NCBI GenBank assembly: GCA_963731745.1
Contig: CAVSWT010000016.1
Span: forward strand, 124,001-188,000
Origin: CAVSWT01 sp963731745
GTDB taxonomy: Bacteria; Bacteroidota; Ignavibacteria; Ignavibacteriales; Ignavibacteriaceae
Reading direction: 5' to 3'
Length of the DNA stretch: 64,000 nucleotides
Positions 1 to 8,169 of the stretch are shown piece by piece. The notes under the pieces were generated by a model. That model was not told the origin of the DNA. It was given only the letters and a program-made list of their open reading frames with translations, and ran no database searches. How positions within the stretch are numbered: position 1 is the stretch's first letter; each line of letters begins with the position of its first letter. The position numbers and the translations under genes were made by a program.

Positions 1-1336
1 TATTATCCGCAGCCATGGGACGCTCACCTTGAAGAACATGAATCTCTACTGAAGGTTGACTATCCGATGCTGTTGAAAATACTTCACTCTTTTTCGTTGG
101 AATTGTAGTGTTCGAATCAATTAATTTTGTCATAACACCGCCAAGGGTTTCAATTCCAAGTGCAAGCGGAGTAACATCAAGAAGAAGAACATCTTTAACA
201 TCGCCAGCTAAAACGCCGCCTTGTATTCCAGCACCTATAGCAACAACTTCATCAGGGTTTACACCTTTGTGAGGTTCTCTTCCAAATATGTTTTTCACTA
301 ATTCCTGAACCATAGGTATTCTTGAAGAACCGCCAACCAATATAACTTCATCTATATTAGATGCAGAAACGCCAGCATCTTTTAAAGCTTTTTCACAAGG
401 GGTTTTTGTACGCTGAACCAAATCATCAATTAATTGTTCAAATTTAGACCTGCTTATATTTATGTTTAAATGTTTCGGACCTTCCTGGGTTGCAGTAATA
501 AACGGAAGATTAACATCAGTGGAAGCTGACGAAGATAATTCGATTTTAGCTTTCTCAGCTGCTTCTTTAAGTCTTTGAAGCGCCATAGGATCTTTACGCA
601 AGTCAATACTTTCCTGCTTTTTAAATTCATCAGCAAGATAATCTATTAATCTTTGATCAAAATCGTCACCGCCAAGATGGCCATCACCATTTGAAGATTT
701 AACTTCAAAAACGCCATCTCCCAATTGAAGAATAGATATATCAAATGTACCGCCGCCTAAGTCATAAACAGCAACTGTATGATCTTTGCCTTTTTTATCC
801 AGTCCGTAAGCCAATGCTGCAGCTGTAGGTTCGTTAATTATTCTTCTAACCTGTAACCCAGCAATTTCACCGGCATCTTTAGTTGCTTGTCTCTGTGAAT
901 CATTAAAGTAAGCCGGTACAGTAATAACAGCTTCGGTTACTTCCTGCCCTAAATATTCTTCAGCAGTTTTTTTCATCTTCTGTAAAATCATAGCACTAAT
1001 TTCAGGTGGAGAATAAACTCTGTCATCAATCTTTACTCGTGCAGAATTTCCGTCTCCTGAAATAACTTCATAAGGTACTTTCTTTTTTTCATCTCCAACT
1101 TCATTAATTAATCGACCCATAAATCTTTTTATGGAGAAGATGGTGTTTTTTGGATTTGTTATAGCCTGCCTCTTAGCTGGTTGTCCAACTAATCTTTCTC
1201 CATTTTTAGTAAACGCAACTACAGAAGGCGTAGTTCTTCCGCCTTCAGAATTTGGTATTACCACCGGATCGTTACCTTCCATCACCGCTACGCATGAGTT
1301 AGTCGTTCCAAGGTCGATTCCAATTATTTTTCCCAT
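1..1336 (-). CDS. dnaK: Chaperone protein DnaK (Hsp70), N-terminal 445 residues, cut by window edge
   Basis: ATP-dependent Hsp70 chaperone acting in the cytoplasm with DnaJ and GrpE. The minus-strand reading starts MGKIIGIDLGTTNSCVAVME, the classic Hsp70 phosphate-1 motif. It continues through GGGTFDIS, the NEPTAAALAYG segment and VGGSSRIP, covering the whole nucleotide-binding domain. The hydrophobic interdomain linker (DVLLLDVTPL, around residue 380-390) and the first part of the substrate-binding domain are also present. The frame is open to base 1, so the C-terminal lid is outside the window. The ATG at 1336 is preceded by a good GGAGTG ribosome binding site. It lies 71 bases downstream of hsp20 in the same direction, separated by a small hairpin, which suggests a shared heat-shock unit. 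I found no CIRCE element upstream. Confidence 0.98.
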   Translation of the reverse strand, partial: MGKIIGIDLGTTNSCVAVMEGNDPVVIPNSEGGRTTPSVVAFTKNGERLVGQPAKRQAITNPKNTIFSIKRFMGRLINEVGDEKKKVPYEVISGDGNSARVKIDDRVYSPPEISAMILQKMKKTAEEYLGQEVTEAVITVPAYFNDSQRQATKDAGEIAGLQVRRIINEPTAAALAYGLDKKGKDHTVAVYDLGGGTFDISILQLGDGVFEVKSSNGDGHLGGDDFDQRLIDYLADEFKKQESIDLRKDPMALQRLKEAAEKAKIELSSSASTDVNLPFITATQEGPKHLNINISRSKFEQLIDDLVQRTKTPCEKALKDAGVSASNIDEVILVGGSSRIPMVQELVKNIFGREPHKGVNPDEVVAIGAGIQGGVLAGDVKDVLLLDVTPLALGIETLGGVMTKLIDSNTTIPTKKSEVFSTASDSQPSVEIHVLQGERPMAADN

Positions 1337-1366
1337 TATATTTTCACTCCTTATATTTTAATAGAC

Positions 1367-1385
1367 AGCGGCAGAATCTGCCGCT
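1367..1385. other. Short perfect hairpin between hsp20 and dnaK
   Basis: AGCGGCAG-AAT-CTGCCGCT is a perfect 8 bp inverted repeat with a 3-base loop in the 71-base hsp20-dnaK gap. It is GC-rich in AT-rich surroundings. There is no U-tract on the dnaK-reading strand, so it looks more like a processing or attenuation hairpin than a full rho-independent terminator. That role is inferred. Confidence 0.55.
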
Positions 1386-1407
1386 ATTAGTTTCAATTTT
1401 TAATATC

Positions 1408-1845
1408 TTATTTTATTTCAATCATCTTTTCATTTTTTTGATGAGGATGAATTTTTGCTAATGTTACATTTAAAATTCCATCTTCAAATTTAGCTTCAAC
1501 TTTATCTGGATTTACTTCAGCCGGTAAAGTAAAGCTTCTGGTAAATGAGCCATATGATCTTTCACTTCTAAAATAACTTTTATCTTTTTTATCTTCATTT
1601 ACTGATTTCTTCTCACCTTTTATTGTAAGAATATTATCTTGAAGAGAAATATTAATATCACCCTTTTTTACTCCGGGAATTTCGGCTTCAATAAAAATAT
1701 TTTTATCATTTTCAGAAATATCTATTCTTGGGCTAAATGAACTGTCCATATCTAAGCCGAAACTCGGGAATCCGTTAAAGAATTTTTGTATTCTGTCATT
1801 AAAGTTTTCAAATTCTCTTAAGGGTTCAAATTTTATCAGTGTCAT
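1408..1845 (-). CDS. hsp20: Small heat shock protein, Hsp20/alpha-crystallin family
   Basis: ATP-independent holdase chaperone. The 145-residue protein has the usual layout: a short variable N-terminus, an alpha-crystallin domain at about residues 40-140 beginning PRIDISENDKNIFIEAEIPG, and the conserved A-x-x-x-n-G-V/I-L motif as KFEDGILNVTLAK. Length is normal for the family. AGGAG sits about 8 bases before the ATG. It lies directly upstream of dnaK on the same strand. The 290-base region upstream carries two TGACA repeats spaced two helical turns apart, which could be its heat-shock control site. Confidence 0.96.
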   Translation of the reverse strand: MTLIKFEPLREFENFNDRIQKFFNGFPSFGLDMDSSFSPRIDISENDKNIFIEAEIPGVKKGDINISLQDNILTIKGEKKSVNEDKKDKSYFRSERSYGSFTRSFTLPAEVNPDKVEAKFEDGILNVTLAKIHPHQKNEKMIEIK

Positions 1846-2027
1846 TTTATCATCTCCTGTTAAAAATTTGTTTTGTTGAATCAGATTATTTTTATTGTGT
1901 TGTTTTCTAATTGATTTTGTTGCTTAATACATAACAATGATTGTACCACTAAATATTTTCACTGTTAAATAGTTATATTATAATAAGTTAAGCGGATAAA
2001 TATGTAAAAGAATCATTCAACGTTGGT

Positions 2028-2052
2028 TGTCAGTTATTCTGCCTAATTGTCA
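2028..2052 (-). promoter_or_regulatory. Candidate heat-shock control repeats upstream of hsp20
   Basis: On the minus strand the region reads TGACA-N15-TGACA, two identical 5-mers 20 bp apart (two helical turns). A third TGACA lies on the plus strand at 2081-2085, between hsp20 and the divergent birA. The spacing and the position upstream of a heat-shock gene suggest an activator or repressor site or a sigma-factor element. The motif is short, so chance is possible. Confidence 0.3.
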
Positions 2053-2135
2053 CACAGAAATATTTATTGATCAATAATGCTGACAATATTTCAAATATTT
2101 TATATTTGTAATTGAAAAATTTTTTGAGGTGTGAA

Positions 2136-2909
2136 TTGTTCAATTTAGAATTGTTTGATATAAAACTTGACACGGATTTTATTGGAAGAAATTTTGTTTA
2201 TTGTGAGGAATTAGAATCAACTAATTCATTGCTGCTGAATAGAGAAAATAAGTTCAATACTAATGGAACTGTAGTTCTCGCTGAGAAACAAATTAAAGGC
2301 AAAGGCAGGCAAAATCGAATTTGGTATAGCGCAAAAGATCAAAACCTCACATTCTCAATTTTATTAACGGATAAAAAATACTTTAAAAAACTTTTTAATA
2401 TTATAAACTTTGCAACATCCCTTTCAGTTGCGTTATCGATTGAAAATTTATTTCAACTTAAAACCGAATTAAAATGGCCTAATGATATTTTAATCAATGG
2501 TAAAAAAACTGCCGGCATTTTATTAGAGTCTCACTCGCAAGGAAGCTCCATAGAAAGACTTGTAATCGGAATTGGTTTAAATGTTAATCAAACCTTGTTT
2601 CAAGGCAGTTTCACTTATCCTCCGACCTCCATCAAGCAGGAGATAAATGAAAATGTAGATAGAGAAAAATTACTTTCAGAAATATTGAATATTTTTGAAG
2701 ACCTGCTAAATGATATCGAAAGTAAGTCTGCCGAAATTATGAAAGACTGGAAATCCCGGTGTAGAATGATTGGAGAAAAAATCTCTATTACTGATGGTGA
2801 AAAATCTAAGTACGGAATTTTTAATGATATAGATGAAAACGGTTTTCTATTATTACGTGTCGGAAATAAAATTGAAAAGATTCATTTTGGTGATGTTAGT
2901 TTAAGATAA
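2136..2909 (+). CDS. birA: Biotin--[acetyl-CoA-carboxylase] ligase, monofunctional
   Basis: Activates biotin with ATP and attaches it to the biotin carboxyl carrier subunit of acetyl-CoA carboxylase. Visible family motifs are the biotinyl-AMP loop GKGRQNRIWYS, the KWPNDILINGKKTAGILLE segment and a C-terminal SH3-like domain (SKYGIFNDIDENGFLLLRVG). There is no N-terminal helix-turn-helix, so this is a class I enzyme without repressor function. The frame extends upstream to a TTG at 2112, but the TTG at 2136 is preferred: it follows GAGGTG at a plausible spacing and gives an N-terminus FNLELFDIKL typical of the family. It is followed 17 bases later by coaX. Both are cofactor genes, and accD, a client-pathway gene, lies nearby on the other strand. 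Confidence 0.93.
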   Translation: MFNLELFDIKLDTDFIGRNFVYCEELESTNSLLLNRENKFNTNGTVVLAEKQIKGKGRQNRIWYSAKDQNLTFSILLTDKKYFKKLFNIINFATSLSVALSIENLFQLKTELKWPNDILINGKKTAGILLESHSQGSSIERLVIGIGLNVNQTLFQGSFTYPPTSIKQEINENVDREKLLSEILNIFEDLLNDIESKSAEIMKDWKSRCRMIGEKISITDGEKSKYGIFNDIDENGFLLLRVGNKIEKIHFGDVSLR

Positions 2910-2926
2910 ATAAATAAAATTAAAGT

Positions 2927-3691
2927 ATGCTTTTAGCCTGCGATATTGGAAATACGCGAATTAAAACTGCGCTGTTTAATGAGTTCTTAATAGAGGATGT
3001 AAATTCATTCCAGAATGTTGAAGAATTAATAGAATACATTTACAAATTAAAAGTAAATGACATCGCTGTTTGCTCTGTCGTTCCCGCAGCTTCCGCAATA
3101 ATTACTGAACAGTTAAAAAAAAATAATCTTTCCCCTCTTATTATTAATCCTAATTTAAAATTTAATTTAAAAAATCAATATCAAACACCGGATACTCTGG
3201 GAATGGATAGACTTTGTTCGTCAGAAGGAGCATTTTATTTGTATACTCACTCCTCAAATTTTAATGAAAATAAGTATTCCGAAAATGACTTTATTGTCAC
3301 CATTGATTTCGGTACAGCTACAACGTTAAATTTTATAAAGTATCCAGGAATTTTTATGGGCGGAATTATTGCTCCAGGAATTAATATGATGTTCAATTCT
3401 TTATCTGCAAATACAGCACGACTTCCCAATGTTACAATGGACAATTATAAGGATATTATTGGTGCAGATACTAGCCAATCGATCAGCAGTGGCGTTTTAA
3501 ATTCTTCACTTGGGTTAATTGAAAGAGCCATAAATCATCTAAAGCAAAATCTAAAAATTAATAATGTAATTATTTACGTTACCGGTGGCAATTCAAATAC
3601 AATTTTGAACCATTTAAATTTTGACTTTATTTTTGAAGAATCATTAGTGTTGATTGGAATTAGATCGATTTGGGAAATGAACAAGACGTGA
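2927..3691 (+). CDS. coaX: Type III pantothenate kinase CoaX
   Basis: First step of coenzyme A synthesis: ATP-dependent phosphorylation of pantothenate. The 254-residue protein has the ASKHA-fold phosphate motif at the start (LLACDIGNTRIKTALF), the SVVPAA segment, the conserved D-x-L-G-M-D-R-L motif, and the phosphate-2 motif VTIDFGTATTLNFI with the downstream GGIIAPG. Length fits the family. It probably forms a two-gene unit with birA. It converges with panC, the enzyme that makes its substrate, with only 6 bases between the stop codons. Confidence 0.96.
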   Translation: MLLACDIGNTRIKTALFNEFLIEDVNSFQNVEELIEYIYKLKVNDIAVCSVVPAASAIITEQLKKNNLSPLIINPNLKFNLKNQYQTPDTLGMDRLCSSEGAFYLYTHSSNFNENKYSENDFIVTIDFGTATTLNFIKYPGIFMGGIIAPGINMMFNSLSANTARLPNVTMDNYKDIIGADTSQSISSGVLNSSLGLIERAINHLKQNLKINNVIIYVTGGNSNTILNHLNFDFIFEESLVLIGIRSIWEMNKT

Positions 3692-3697
3692 ATAATT

Positions 3698-4561
3698 TTA
3701 TACTTTTATTTTTAGATTATCAATTAATCTAGTTTTGCCAATTTTACAAGCTATCAAAATATAATAATCTTTTCCTTCAACAAGAGTCTCACTTAAAGAG
3801 AAAGTATTCGAATCCACAATTTGAATATAGTCCAATTTAGCTGATGAAATTTGTTTAATCATGTCTTCCATTTTTAAAATTATTTTCTTTGCGTCTCTGA
3901 TTCCTTTTTTAATCATTTCTCCGGCATATTTTAATGCTCTAAACAAAACTAGTGCGTCCTCTCTTTCTTGCTTAGATAGATAGGTATTTCTGGAACTCAT
4001 TGCCAGTCCGTCTTTTTCGCGGACAATTGGACAGGCTATCACTTTTAAATCAAACTTTAAATCTTTCACCATTTGTTGTATAACAAAAAATTGCTGAGCA
4101 TCTTTTTGTCCGAAAAAAGCATAATCAGGTTTTATACTATTAAACAAAATAGAAACAATAGTTGTTACTCCCTTAAAATGCGAGGGACGAGATTCCCCTT
4201 CCAGAATTTTAGCTTTTTGTAAAACTTCCACGTTAGTCTGGAAATCACCCGTATAAATTTCTTCAACTGAAGGATAAAAAATTACGTCAACGCTTTTTTG
4301 AGATAAAAGTTTTTTATCTCTTTCAAAATCACGCGGATAAGATTTTAAATCTTCATTGGGAGAAAATTGAGTGGGGTTTACAAAAATAGAAACAACTGTT
4401 ATATCACAAATGGATTTTGATTTGTCAACTAATGAAAAATGGCCTTCATGTAAAAAGCCCATGGTGGGAACTAATCCGATTAGCTTGCCTTCTTTTCTAA
4501 ATCTTGAGGAAATCTTTTGCATCTCCTCAACAGTTTCAATAGTCCTAATATGAATCCTCAA
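3698..4561 (-). CDS. panC: Pantothenate synthetase (pantoate--beta-alanine ligase)
   Basis: Condenses pantoate and beta-alanine with ATP to give pantothenate. The 287-residue protein shows the nucleotidyltransferase HIGH-like motif in PTMGFLHEGHFSL, the FVNPTQF segment, YAFFGQKDAQQFFVIQQMV, and the KMSKS-equivalent loop REKDGLAMSSRNTYL. Its start overlaps the accD stop by 4 bases (ATGA), so translation is probably coupled. It is the last gene of the porX-tsaE-tsaB-DUF1573-accD-panC run. Confidence 0.97.
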   Translation of the reverse strand: MRIHIRTIETVEEMQKISSRFRKEGKLIGLVPTMGFLHEGHFSLVDKSKSICDITVVSIFVNPTQFSPNEDLKSYPRDFERDKKLLSQKSVDVIFYPSVEEIYTGDFQTNVEVLQKAKILEGESRPSHFKGVTTIVSILFNSIKPDYAFFGQKDAQQFFVIQQMVKDLKFDLKVIACPIVREKDGLAMSSRNTYLSKQEREDALVLFRALKYAGEMIKKGIRDAKKIILKMEDMIKQISSAKLDYIQIVDSNTFSLSETLVEGKDYYILIACKIGKTRLIDNLKIKV

Positions 4562-5397
4562 TTCATCAAAGACAATATATTAAATAGATTATCCTTTAAA
4601 TCTTTTCGTGCAGAAATTATATCTATAAAACCATGCTCTAATAAAAATTCGGATCTTTGAAATCCGGCCGGAAGATCTTTTCCAATAGTCTGTTTAATAA
4701 CACGAGGGCCTGCAAAGCCAATGAGTGCTTGCGGTTCTGCGATATGAATATCTCCAAGCATTGCATAACTGGCAGTTGTACCGCCGGTAGTCGGATCTGT
4801 TAGAATAGAAATGTAAGGGATTTTTGCCTCAGCTAATCTAGCTAATCGTGCACTGGTTTTAGCCATCTGCATTAATGAGAATGCACCTTCCATCATTCTC
4901 GCTCCGCCGCTTGCGGATACTATTATTAAAGGGTTTTTACTTTTATAAGCTTTATCAGTCAATCTTGCGATCTTTTCACCTACCACTGATCCCATGCTTC
5001 CGCCTATGAATGAAAAATCCATACATCCGAATGCAACATCAAGTCCATTTAATTTTCCAGTACCGGTTTTCACAGCATCATTAAGTCCTGTCTTTTTGAT
5101 AGTATCAGGTATTCGAACTGAATACTTTTTTGTATCAATAAACTGCAATGGGTCAGCCGACTTTATCTTTTTATCAATTTCTCTAAAGCTGCCTTCATCA
5201 AGGATTATCGAAATATATTCTGCACTTCCAATTCTAAAATGATAACCGCATTTTAAACAAGTCCAAAGATTTGCTTCAAGTTGTTTCTTATGAATAATCT
5301 CATTACAGCTTGGACATTTTTCCCACAACCCATCCGGCAAATCTTTTTTCTGTGTATCAGGTGAAATATTTTCTTTTGTTCTTTTAAACCAGGGCAT
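4558..5397 (-). CDS. accD: Acetyl-CoA carboxylase carboxyltransferase subunit beta
   Basis: Beta half of the carboxyltransferase that transfers CO2 from biotin to acetyl-CoA to form malonyl-CoA. The N-terminus has the four-cysteine zinc ribbon typical of bacterial AccD (CPSC at about residue 28 and CLKC about 17 residues later). The crotonase-like core follows with FGCMDFSFIGGSMGSVVGEK and SASGGARMMEGAFSLMQMAK. Length (279) is normal. accA is not in the window. Start overlap with panC and the nearby birA make this a small acyl-CoA/CoA/biotin neighbourhood. Confidence 0.97.
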   Translation of the reverse strand: MPWFKRTKENISPDTQKKDLPDGLWEKCPSCNEIIHKKQLEANLWTCLKCGYHFRIGSAEYISIILDEGSFREIDKKIKSADPLQFIDTKKYSVRIPDTIKKTGLNDAVKTGTGKLNGLDVAFGCMDFSFIGGSMGSVVGEKIARLTDKAYKSKNPLIIVSASGGARMMEGAFSLMQMAKTSARLARLAEAKIPYISILTDPTTGGTTASYAMLGDIHIAEPQALIGFAGPRVIKQTIGKDLPAGFQRSEFLLEHGFIDIISARKDLKDNLFNILSLMN

Positions 5398-5416
5398 ATT
5401 TGTAGCTCAATTTAAA

Positions 5417-6133
5417 TTAATTTTTTTCTATATCAGCTTTAATTATAAGAATTTTATTCGGTTCTTCAGGATCATTAGAACTAACAGCAACTGTTCTCGT
5501 TACTTCTCCGGATCTATTTTTAGTGTCAAATTCAACTTTTATAGTACCATCTTTCCCGGGCTCAATTTCTTTGTCGCTTAATAACGCAGCTGTGCAGCCG
5601 CAGGATGTATTTACTTTATCTATTTTTAGAATTGAGCTGCCTTTATTTGAAAGTTTAAATGTGTAATCGACTATTTTGCCCTCTTTAACCTTACCGAAAT
5701 TATGTTCAGTTTCCGGGAAATAAATCTTTGGTTTAGAATCCGTTGCTATGGTATCATTAACTTCAACCACTCCGTCAAATTGAATTTTTAAAGTTTTGTT
5801 TTCCGGGTCATTCGACTTTATATAAACAAATTTTGTCTGCTTGCCTAATTTGTGAGCGGAATTAAATTCAACTTTTAGTTCGGTTGATTCATTCGGAGCT
5901 AATTTATTTTTTTCAGGAGTTGCTGCAGTACAGCCGCAAGAAGCTCGTACATCCATAATTAACAAATCCGCCCCGCCCGTATTTGTTATAGTGAAAGTAT
6001 GATTCACTTTTTCTCCTTGAACAATACGCCCAAAATCAAATGACATTGGTTGAACTGAAATCTTAGGAGAAATCATCTGAGCTAGTGAAAGAGATGAAAG
6101 AACGATTAATAAATAAAATGTCTTCTTAAACAT
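5417..6133 (-). CDS. Exported DUF1573 protein with two repeats
   Basis: The protein has an N-terminal signal peptide (KKTFYLLIVLSSLSLAQ). Two copies of the DUF1573 Ig-like repeat follow, each with the pattern F-D-F/N-F-G-x-V-x-x-G, T-F-x-x-x-N-x-G and the hallmark SCGCTAA motif near residues 65 and 180. It is expected in the periplasm or outside the cell. DUF1573 proteins are abundant in Bacteroidota relatives and have no settled biochemical function; a link to surface proteins or type IX secretion has been suggested by co-occurrence. It overlaps the tsaB stop by 8 bases, so it is in the same transcript. The paired cysteines in each CGC motif are intact. Confidence 0.9.
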   Translation of the reverse strand: MFKKTFYLLIVLSSLSLAQMISPKISVQPMSFDFGRIVQGEKVNHTFTITNTGGADLLIMDVRASCGCTAATPEKNKLAPNESTELKVEFNSAHKLGKQTKFVYIKSNDPENKTLKIQFDGVVEVNDTIATDSKPKIYFPETEHNFGKVKEGKIVDYTFKLSNKGSSILKIDKVNTSCGCTAALLSDKEIEPGKDGTIKVEFDTKNRSGEVTRTVAVSSNDPEEPNKILIIKADIEKN

Positions 6134-6794
6134 TTTCCTTTCCCTTAACTATAAAATTTTTTAAATAATTTGGTTCTAAATAGTCGTAATCAAAAGTCAG
6201 AATTGAATCACCAAAATGCTTACACCATTTTGCCACATATAATGGTGAAGGTGAACTTATATATCTATGAAAATTACTTTGAGAATTTACCAAAGAATTT
6301 CCAAAAGTAACAGTATTTTGTTCATTCAATTGATAATCTTTCTTCTTGATAATCTGCAAATTTTCTACAAATATATAATTATTGCTTTTAACTTTAAACT
6401 TTGCATAATACAATTCTTCCACATTAACTTTATTAGCAATAGAAAAAAGTGTTGCTTCCGGTAAGTAGTTCGATATTTGAAATGCTAACGCTTCAAAGGT
6501 TGGAACCGGCACAATCGGCAATCCGGAACCAGATGCCAGTCCTTTCGCAGCTGACATTCCAATTCTTAAACCAGTAAACGAACCTGGACCAGCAGATACT
6601 GCCACACATTTAAAATCTTTTAATTTTATTCCTGAAGGTTTAACTACAAAATCAATTTGTTCAAACAGTTTTTCAGAGTGGGAATTTTTTAGATTTATAC
6701 TTGCTTCAAAATATTTTTGATCGGAAATATAAACACAAGCTCCGCACAAATTACCGGAGGTTTCAATTGATAAAATTGGTTTCTCTTCATTCAT
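6126..6794 (-). CDS. tsaB: tRNA threonylcarbamoyladenosine biosynthesis protein TsaB
   Basis: Scaffold partner of TsaD in forming t6A at position 37 of ANN-decoding tRNAs. The N-terminus ILSIETSGNLCGACVY is the ASKHA-fold start and SAGPGSFTGLRIGMSAAKGL is the family signature. Length of 222 fits. It overlaps tsaE by 8 bases upstream and the DUF1573 gene by 8 bases downstream. Two of the t6A genes are therefore adjacent here; tsaD and tsaC are not in the window. The C-terminal half is poorly conserved, as is usual. Confidence 0.95.
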   Translation of the reverse strand: MNEEKPILSIETSGNLCGACVYISDQKYFEASINLKNSHSEKLFEQIDFVVKPSGIKLKDFKCVAVSAGPGSFTGLRIGMSAAKGLASGSGLPIVPVPTFEALAFQISNYLPEATLFSIANKVNVEELYYAKFKVKSNNYIFVENLQIIKKKDYQLNEQNTVTFGNSLVNSQSNFHRYISSPSPLYVAKWCKHFGDSILTFDYDYLEPNYLKNFIVKGKENV

Positions 6795-7215
6795 GATAAT
6801 TAATACTAAACACTCTTTTTGAATTTTGCTTTATTTCTATTTTAATATCTATTCTCATTTCAGGCAGAATTTCGGGAAACAAATTTCCCCACTCAATAAA
6901 CGTAATTGCATCTTCATCGTTTAAATAGTCATTAAATCCTATGTCATATAGTTCATTAATTTTTACTATCCTATAAAAATCAAAATGATAAACTTTAAAT
7001 TTTCCAATATATTCATTAACGATGGCAAAAGTTGGACTTGTAGTATTATCGATTCCAAAATTATTTAATAATTTTCTTACAAAAAAAGTTTTGCCCGCTC
7101 CTAAATTTCCGTTTAGAACTACTACTTCGCCGCCGTTTAATGTTGAAGAAAAATCTTCTGCAAGCTTTGCCGTTTCGTCTTCGGAATTTACTATGATCGG
7201 ATTCTGAAATTCCAA
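6787..7215 (-). CDS. tsaE: tRNA threonylcarbamoyladenosine biosynthesis ATPase TsaE
   Basis: ATPase that resets the TsaB-TsaD complex during t6A synthesis. The 142-residue protein has Walker A GNLGAGKTF at about residue 36-44, the TSPTFAIVNEY switch segment, the FDFYRI Walker B region and the FIEWGN motif, all in family order. It begins 2 bases after the end of the PglZ-domain frame of porX and overlaps tsaB by 8 bases, so it is probably translationally coupled to both. Confidence 0.96.
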   Translation of the reverse strand: MEFQNPIIVNSEDETAKLAEDFSSTLNGGEVVVLNGNLGAGKTFFVRKLLNNFGIDNTTSPTFAIVNEYIGKFKVYHFDFYRIVKINELYDIGFNDYLNDEDAITFIEWGNLFPEILPEMRIDIKIEIKQNSKRVFSINYHE

Positions 7216-7217
7216 TT

Positions 7218-8153
7218 TTATCTCGGCTCCATGGTTATAACCGGTAAAATCATTTCTTCCAAACTTATTCCGCCATGCTGAAATGTATCTTTATAGTAAG
7301 TTAAAAATTTATGATAATCAGTCGGATAAACAAAATAATAATCTTCTTTTGAAATAATATAATTTATAGTCACTCCGCGTTTGGGAAGTTTATACTCTTC
7401 CGGATTTTTAATAAATACAGCATGCTTGTCATCAACTTTTAAATTTCTACCATACTTAAATCTTAAATTTGTGGAAGCTTCTTTATCACCCAAAACTTTT
7501 GCTCCGCGTAAAGATCGAATGCTTCCATGGTCGGTAGTAATTATTATTTTTACATTATCAATTTTAGACAAAGTTGTTAACGTTGACAGTAAGGAAGAAT
7601 GTTTAAACCAACTATTTGTCAAAGATCTGTAAGCTGATTCATCCGGTGCAATTTCTTTCAGCAAATCGGAATCTGATCTGCCATGAGCGATCATGTCTAA
7701 AAAGTTAACAACCACAGCTGTTAAATGTGTATTCTTATATGACAAAATATTTTGTTCGAAATTTCTTCCAACCTCAGGATCAATAATCTTAATATACTTT
7801 AATTCATTTTGAAGCTTAATTCTTTTTCTATCAATCAAAAGTTGAAGCAATTCTTTTTCATATTTATTCATGCTTCTTTCATCATCACTGCCTGATTGCC
7901 AAAGTGTAGGATAATGTTTTTCTATCTCTGATGGAAACAAACCAGCAAACAAAGCATTTCGTGCATACGGTGTCGCAGTTGGCAGTATAGAATAATAATA
8001 ACTCTTACTGATTTTAAAATATTCGGTTAATAATTTTTCCATTAATAACCACTGGTCAGTTCTCATACAATCAAGCACAAAAAAGAAGACGGCTGATTTT
8101 CCATCTTCCACATGAGGCAGAACATAATTTTTAACTATCTCTGTGGTTAGCAT
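7218..8153 (-). CDS. porX: PglZ (alkaline-phosphatase-superfamily) part of a PorX-type regulator, split by frameshift
   Basis: This frame carries the output half of PorX: a PglZ/alkaline phosphatase superfamily domain. Visible elements are the metal-site motif FVLDCMRTDQW, the nucleophile segment TATPYARNALFAGL, the second metal site ITTDHGSIRS, and FQHGGISLEEM near the end. PorX proteins normally join this to an N-terminal receiver in one chain of roughly 500 residues. Here the receiver frame ends at 8170. Between the two frames, the sequence in this frame reads DPEDPYTPMLTTEIV with no stop and no ribosome binding site before the ATG at 8153. A single-base shift between about 8160 and 8195 would restore one protein. 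PorX with the kinase PorY controls type IX secretion genes in known species, which fits the sprA gene directly upstream. Whether the split is real is unknown. Confidence 0.85.
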   Translation of the reverse strand: MLTTEIVKNYVLPHVEDGKSAVFFFVLDCMRTDQWLLMEKLLTEYFKISKSYYYSILPTATPYARNALFAGLFPSEIEKHYPTLWQSGSDDERSMNKYEKELLQLLIDRKRIKLQNELKYIKIIDPEVGRNFEQNILSYKNTHLTAVVVNFLDMIAHGRSDSDLLKEIAPDESAYRSLTNSWFKHSSLLSTLTTLSKIDNVKIIITTDHGSIRSLRGAKVLGDKEASTNLRFKYGRNLKVDDKHAVFIKNPEEYKLPKRGVTINYIISKEDYYFVYPTDYHKFLTYYKDTFQHGGISLEEMILPVITMEPR

Positions 8154-8169
8154 CGGAGTGTAAGGATCT

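Noticed and set aside
1846..2111. CIRCE element (HrcA site) controlling hsp20/dnaK
   Set aside because: No TTAGCACTC-N9-GAGTGCTAA or near match in the region.
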